A program made the translations under genes and the position numbers. A model generated the notes under the pieces. The model worked only from the letters and a program-made list of their open reading frames with translations. It was not told where the DNA came from and made no database searches. Shown piece by piece: positions 29,265 through 31,957 of a DNA stretch of 31,957 nucleotides. Position 1 is the stretch's first letter; every line of letters starts with the position of its first letter. The DNA is from UBA7672 sp040398465 (GTDB lineage Bacteria > Pseudomonadota > Alphaproteobacteria > Caulobacterales > Hyphomonadaceae): positions 1 through 31,957 of the forward strand of contig JBBAUA010000041.1 in NCBI GenBank assembly GCA_040398465.1. The letters are read 5' to 3'.

Positions 29265-30262
29265 TCGGCTGTCTGCGCCGCCGGCTGGACGATGAGGTCG
29301 CCGAGGCCTTCGAGGGACCAGTTGGCCCAGAGGCCGTAGAGATAGACTGCGTAACCTGCCAAAAGGATCACACCCGTGAGAATGCCGACGCGGCGGTGCA
29401 GGAAGATGATGATCGTGATCAGCACGGCGGCGGCCAGCATGGCCCAGTGGCTGAAAGCTGTGAATTCCGGGCTCAGCTGATCGCGCGGAGCGAGGATGGC
29501 GACGACGCCACCCGCGCCCAGGATGTTGAAGATGTTCGAGCCGAGGACGTTGCCCATGGCGACATCCGATTGCTTCCGCACGGCCGCGGCGATGGTGGCG
29601 CTGAGTTCGGGCAGCGACGAGCCGACGCCGAGGATGGTGAGGCCGACGATGGTGGAGCTGGCATTGAGTTCGTCACCCAGAGATATGCCGCCATCGACAA
29701 GCATCTGAGAGCCGAGCGGCATGCCGACCAGGCCGATGAGGATCAGCATCACCATGCGCCAGGCAGGCGTCGCCATGATGGCGAGCTCTTCCTTGGTGTC
29801 TTCGGTCGTGTCTTTCCGCGCGATTGACCATGCGATGATTACATAGGCGACAAGGATCGCGATGAAGGCCATGCCGACGATCTGTGTCAGGCCGAAATAC
29901 ATCGCCACGCCGATCCAGCCTGCAGTGCAGGCCAGCATGAAGAGCGCGGTCGCCCGCATGCGCGGGGCGTCTGTGGTGATCGGGAAGATCAGCGCTGGGA
30001 GCGCGAGCACCAGCAGGATGTTCGCGATGTTGGACCCGATAATGTTCCCGTGCGCGAGGCCGGCGCTGTCACTCAGCGCGGCCTGCGCCGAGATGAGGAA
30101 TTCGGGCAGCGAGGTGCCGAAGCCGACGATGACGATGCCGACGAGCAGCGGCGAAACGTTCGACTTGTAGGCAGCCGTCAGCGCGCCGCGGACCAGACAG
30201 TCAGCGGAGTAGATCAGGACCAAGAAGCCCATGACCAGAAAGACTATCGCGCCGGTCAGCAT
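29261..30262 (-). CDS. Calcium/sodium antiporter (CaxA/YrbG family)
   Basis: A 333-residue inner-membrane cation exchanger with about ten transmembrane helices. The two alpha-repeats that form the ion site are clear: GFGTSLPEFLISAQAAL with GNIIGSNIANILL in the first half, and GVGSSLPELSATIAAAV with GNVLGSNIFNILG in the second. The acidic residues in the two LPE motifs bind the cation in the family. A cytoplasmic loop (ARKDTTEDTKEE) separates the halves. A 26-residue membrane protein gene lies 36 bases upstream on the same strand and may be co-expressed. The stop shares TTAA with sixA. Confidence 0.92.
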   Translation of the reverse strand: MLTGAIVFLVMGFLVLIYSADCLVRGALTAAYKSNVSPLLVGIVIVGFGTSLPEFLISAQAALSDSAGLAHGNIIGSNIANILLVLALPALIFPITTDAPRMRATALFMLACTAGWIGVAMYFGLTQIVGMAFIAILVAYVIIAWSIARKDTTEDTKEELAIMATPAWRMVMLILIGLVGMPLGSQMLVDGGISLGDELNASSTIVGLTILGVGSSLPELSATIAAAVRKQSDVAMGNVLGSNIFNILGAGGVVAILAPRDQLSPEFTAFSHWAMLAAAVLITIIIFLHRRVGILTGVILLAGYAVYLYGLWANWSLEGLGDLIVQPAAQTAD

Positions 30263-30298
30263 GGCGGCTTCCCCGCTTCAGGTTTTCCGAAGGGAGGC

Positions 30299-30379
30299 CT
30301 AGTCGATGCGACGGTATTCGATGAGATTGAGCAGCGAGAATACGCCTACCACTGCAAGAATCGCCCACACAGCCGCCAT
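30299..30379 (-). CDS. 26-residue single-span membrane protein
   Basis: ATG at 30379 follows AAAGG by 8 bases and opens a 26-codon frame, MAAVWAILAVVGVFSLLNLI then EYRRID, ending TAG at 30299. Nineteen of the first twenty residues can form one membrane helix, followed by a charged end, which is the typical design of bacterial small membrane proteins. It lies 36 bases before the antiporter start. Such proteins often attach to a larger transporter; a link to the antiporter is inferred only from position. It is too short for most gene callers. Confidence 0.5.
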   Translation of the reverse strand: MAAVWAILAVVGVFSLLNLIEYRRID

Positions 30380-30463
30380 GAAATACGCCTTTCAGACTTG
30401 GGTGTGACAGGCGATGTCCTGCCACCTGCTTTCGATATCCACTCCATACAGGGCTAAGTCCAC

Positions 30464-30925
30464 GTGAGAAAGCCTCGGCTTCGCGATCGCGTCTTTCAGT
30501 CCTGGTTCCGGTTGAGCCGGTCGCTGACGCTGGGGGTCCGGGGAATCGTGGTGGATGCGGAGGGGCGGGTCCTGCTGGTGCGGCACACCTATACGCCGGG
30601 GTGGCATTTTCCCGGCGGGGGCGTCGAAAAGGGCGAAACCGCGGTGCTTTCTATGCAGCGGGAGCTGAAGGAGGAAGCGGGAATCGAGGCGGCGGCGAGC
30701 GCGATCCGGCTGCTCTCGGTGCACGCCAATCACAGCTTTTTCCCCAACGACCATGTGCTGATCTACCGGATCGATGCCTGGACACAGGGCGAGCCGACCA
30801 GTCGAAACGAGATCGCAGAGGTGCGGTTCGTCGATCCGCTGATGCCGCCAGAGGATGTTTCGCCCGGAACGCGGCGGCGGCTTGACGAGATATTCGCGGG
30901 CGCGGACACCAGTGAACTCTGGTGA
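30464..30925 (+). CDS. Nudix hydrolase
   Basis: A 153-residue enzyme with a full Nudix box: GGGVEKGETAVLSMQRELKE followed by EAGI, carrying the G-x5-E-x7-REUxEExGU pattern whose glutamates bind magnesium. The fold start (RGIVVDAEGRVLLVRHTY) and the PGWHFPGGG lead-in are also typical. It would hydrolyse a nucleoside-diphosphate-linked compound; the substrate is not predictable. The start is GTG at 30464 with only a weak ribosome-binding site. The N-terminal 20 residues are Arg-rich and could bind nucleic acid or the membrane surface. Confidence 0.9.
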   Translation: MRKPRLRDRVFQSWFRLSRSLTLGVRGIVVDAEGRVLLVRHTYTPGWHFPGGGVEKGETAVLSMQRELKEEAGIEAAASAIRLLSVHANHSFFPNDHVLIYRIDAWTQGEPTSRNEIAEVRFVDPLMPPEDVSPGTRRRLDEIFAGADTSELW

Positions 30926-31026
30926 CAGTGGCTCTCCAGGCGCGGCGACCGTCTTTTGATCGCGTCTCGGCCATTGATTTGCGGTAATGTTTGGTCATGA
31001 CTGCCGCCCAGATTGCGGAGGACAGG

Positions 31027-31605
31027 ATGCGGCTTGCATTTGTGATTGCCGGCGCGGTGACGCTGCTGGCGAGCTGCGGGCCGGAGGACGCCTTTGCGCC
31101 GACTGCCGTCGGAGCGGTCTCGCTGGAAGGCGATGGCGCGCTGATCACGGCGGCACAGAAGATCAGCGACGCAATCGGCGGGTGCGAGGCCCCTGCGGAT
31201 GCTCAGCTGGAGTCGAAAGTGGTCGGACTCGAGAGCGGGTCGATCGTGATGCTCGGCTGCAGCCAGGGCGCGTACGCGGTCACCCACAGATTGTTCGCCG
31301 TGGCGGGAGAGTCGCTTCAGCTGGCCACCCTGCCCGACTATGACGCAAGCGGTTGGTTCGCGAGCGACCAGGCGAGCACGGCGGAGATCGACGCCGGTAC
31401 AGGCGTGCTGACCACGCTGCGCAAAAGCGCGGGACATGGCGGCTGCGGGTCCGAGGGGCGGTATCAGTGGGATGGCGCACGCTTCGTGCTTCAGGAACTG
31501 CGCTGGCAGGACTGCAGTGCGACGACGCCGCCCCCCTTTCCGATCGTCTGGCCGCTGCAGCAGAACACGGTGGCCGACCCCGATGGCGCGACGCCTGTGC
31601 CGTAG
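31027..31605 (+). CDS. DUF1176-like lipoprotein
   Basis: A 192-residue protein starting at 31027, 4 bases after GGAGGACAGG. The signal MRLAFVIAGAVTLLASC ends in a lipobox, giving a lipid-anchored periplasmic protein. The C-terminal half carries a DUF1176-like pattern: STAEIDAGTGVLTTLRKS, then GHGGCGSEGRYQWDGARFVL, QELRWQDC and PPFPIVWP. Two or three Cys pairs suggest disulfides. The family's role is unknown. A reading from 30991 adds 12 residues but separates the signal from the N-terminus and was rejected. Confidence 0.75.
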   Translation: MRLAFVIAGAVTLLASCGPEDAFAPTAVGAVSLEGDGALITAAQKISDAIGGCEAPADAQLESKVVGLESGSIVMLGCSQGAYAVTHRLFAVAGESLQLATLPDYDASGWFASDQASTAEIDAGTGVLTTLRKSAGHGGCGSEGRYQWDGARFVLQELRWQDCSATTPPPFPIVWPLQQNTVADPDGATPVP

Positions 31606-31781
31606 GCGCGCGGGCGCAATCTCAGGCGCGCAGGCGCGCTGAGGTATGCGCAAACATGTCTGGTTTGAGGAAAGTCGAGGCGGGCCGCGGGCGTAGGTGA
31701 GCCCGCGCTTGTGCTGCCGCCTGCGCTGCGCTTCGGCGCGCCATGTCGACGGGCGCTCTTTATGGCCAGAAACACCCACCG

Positions 31782-31831
31782 CCTCATGGTGAGCAACGCG
31801 AAGCGCGTCCGTCGGACCTTGGGTTGCGAGG
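31782..31831. repeat. Decayed palindromic repeat (RIME/BIME-like)
   Basis: The segment starts CCTCATGGTGAGC, carries a central CGCGAAGCGCG hairpin and ends TTGCGAGG. It resembles, with damage to the right arm, the CCTCATGGTGAG...ACCATGAGG palindromic repeats scattered between genes in many alphaproteobacteria. The remaining bases 31606-31781 are very GC-rich and hold a second imperfect stem (CTCAG.../...CTGAG, 31621-31643), but no gene that I can support. Confidence 0.4.
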
Positions 31832-31839
31832 AGAATACG

Positions 31840-31957
31840 CTAGAGACGCCTAAAGCGCGCGCGGATGATTGCTTCGGGATCGGCGGCCCAGCGGGCGAGC
31901 GCGATGAAGCGGCGGCTCAAGTGGAAGGGCGTGCGATGGCATGCGCCGCCATAGGTG
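31840..31957 (-). CDS. 3' end of an unrecognised gene
   Basis: Thirty-eight codons of a minus-strand frame enter from the right edge and end TAG at 31842-31840. The sequence, TYGGACHRTPFHLSRRFIAL then ARWAADPEAIIRARFRRL, has a normal alphaproteobacterial amino-acid mix and a basic, helical C-terminus. The lack of stop codons and the composition suggest a real gene end, but the fragment is too short to assign. Confidence 0.45.
   Translation of the reverse strand, partial: TYGGACHRTPFHLSRRFIALARWAADPEAIIRARFRRL

Overview
The window looks like chromosomal DNA of a GC-rich, free-living alphaproteobacterium, most like the Hyphomonadaceae/Caulobacterales. The grounds are the rplM-rpsI-argC cluster with a short-form ArgC, a DUF2336 protein, a TonB receptor next to an S46 dipeptidyl-peptidase, several CoA-dependent catabolic enzymes, and iron boxes of the alphaproteobacterial type (TGCRAAT-N-ATTYGCA). 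Base composition was judged by eye. I see no insertion sequence, phage gene, CRISPR array, rRNA or tRNA.

Layout. 1-6040 (minus): the 5' end of a carboxylase beta-subunit gene, a TonB-dependent receptor, a CNT-family nucleoside transporter and a secreted S46 dipeptidyl-peptidase, which together suggest nutrient scavenging. 6278-9326: a small membrane protein, an HD-domain protein that keeps the six ligands of the mixed-valent diiron oxygenases (PhnZ/MIOX type), a divergent Crp/Fnr-like regulator and a two-domain DUF1801 protein. 9328-15017: mostly minus-strand CoA metabolism (acyl-CoA dehydrogenase, crotonase, class III CoA-transferase) with an ABM monooxygenase, two proteins of unknown function and a SnoaL-like gene broken by one in-frame stop. 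15146-18785: DUF2336 and argC, whose stops overlap in CTAG, then rpsI and rplM with a lower-GC lipoprotein gene lying between rpsI and argC. 19057-21985: a small membrane protein, an M28 peptidase, and the iron-storage pair bfd-bfr behind two iron boxes spaced 21 bp apart. 22072-26519: an MpaB/DUF2236 oxygenase, a translationally coupled DUF4105/dienelactone-hydrolase pair, a SIMPL-domain protein and a lipoprotein. 26520-28011: the RNA ligase gene rtcB, with a folded leader that contains a strong terminator. 28073-31957: a second gene broken by one stop codon, SixA-like phosphatase, CaxA-like antiporter (its stop overlaps sixA in TTAA), a 26-residue membrane protein, a Nudix hydrolase, a DUF1176-like lipoprotein, a decayed palindromic repeat and the 3' end of an unrecognised gene.

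The best candidates for something undescribed are: the rtcB leader, where a terminator arm has a competing 12-bp partner and the ribosome-binding site sits in a hairpin loop against the start codon; a CoA-transferase gene that appears to start at CTG; an orphan PhnZ/MIOX-like HD enzyme facing a Crp-type regulator; and two otherwise intact genes each interrupted by a single stop codon.
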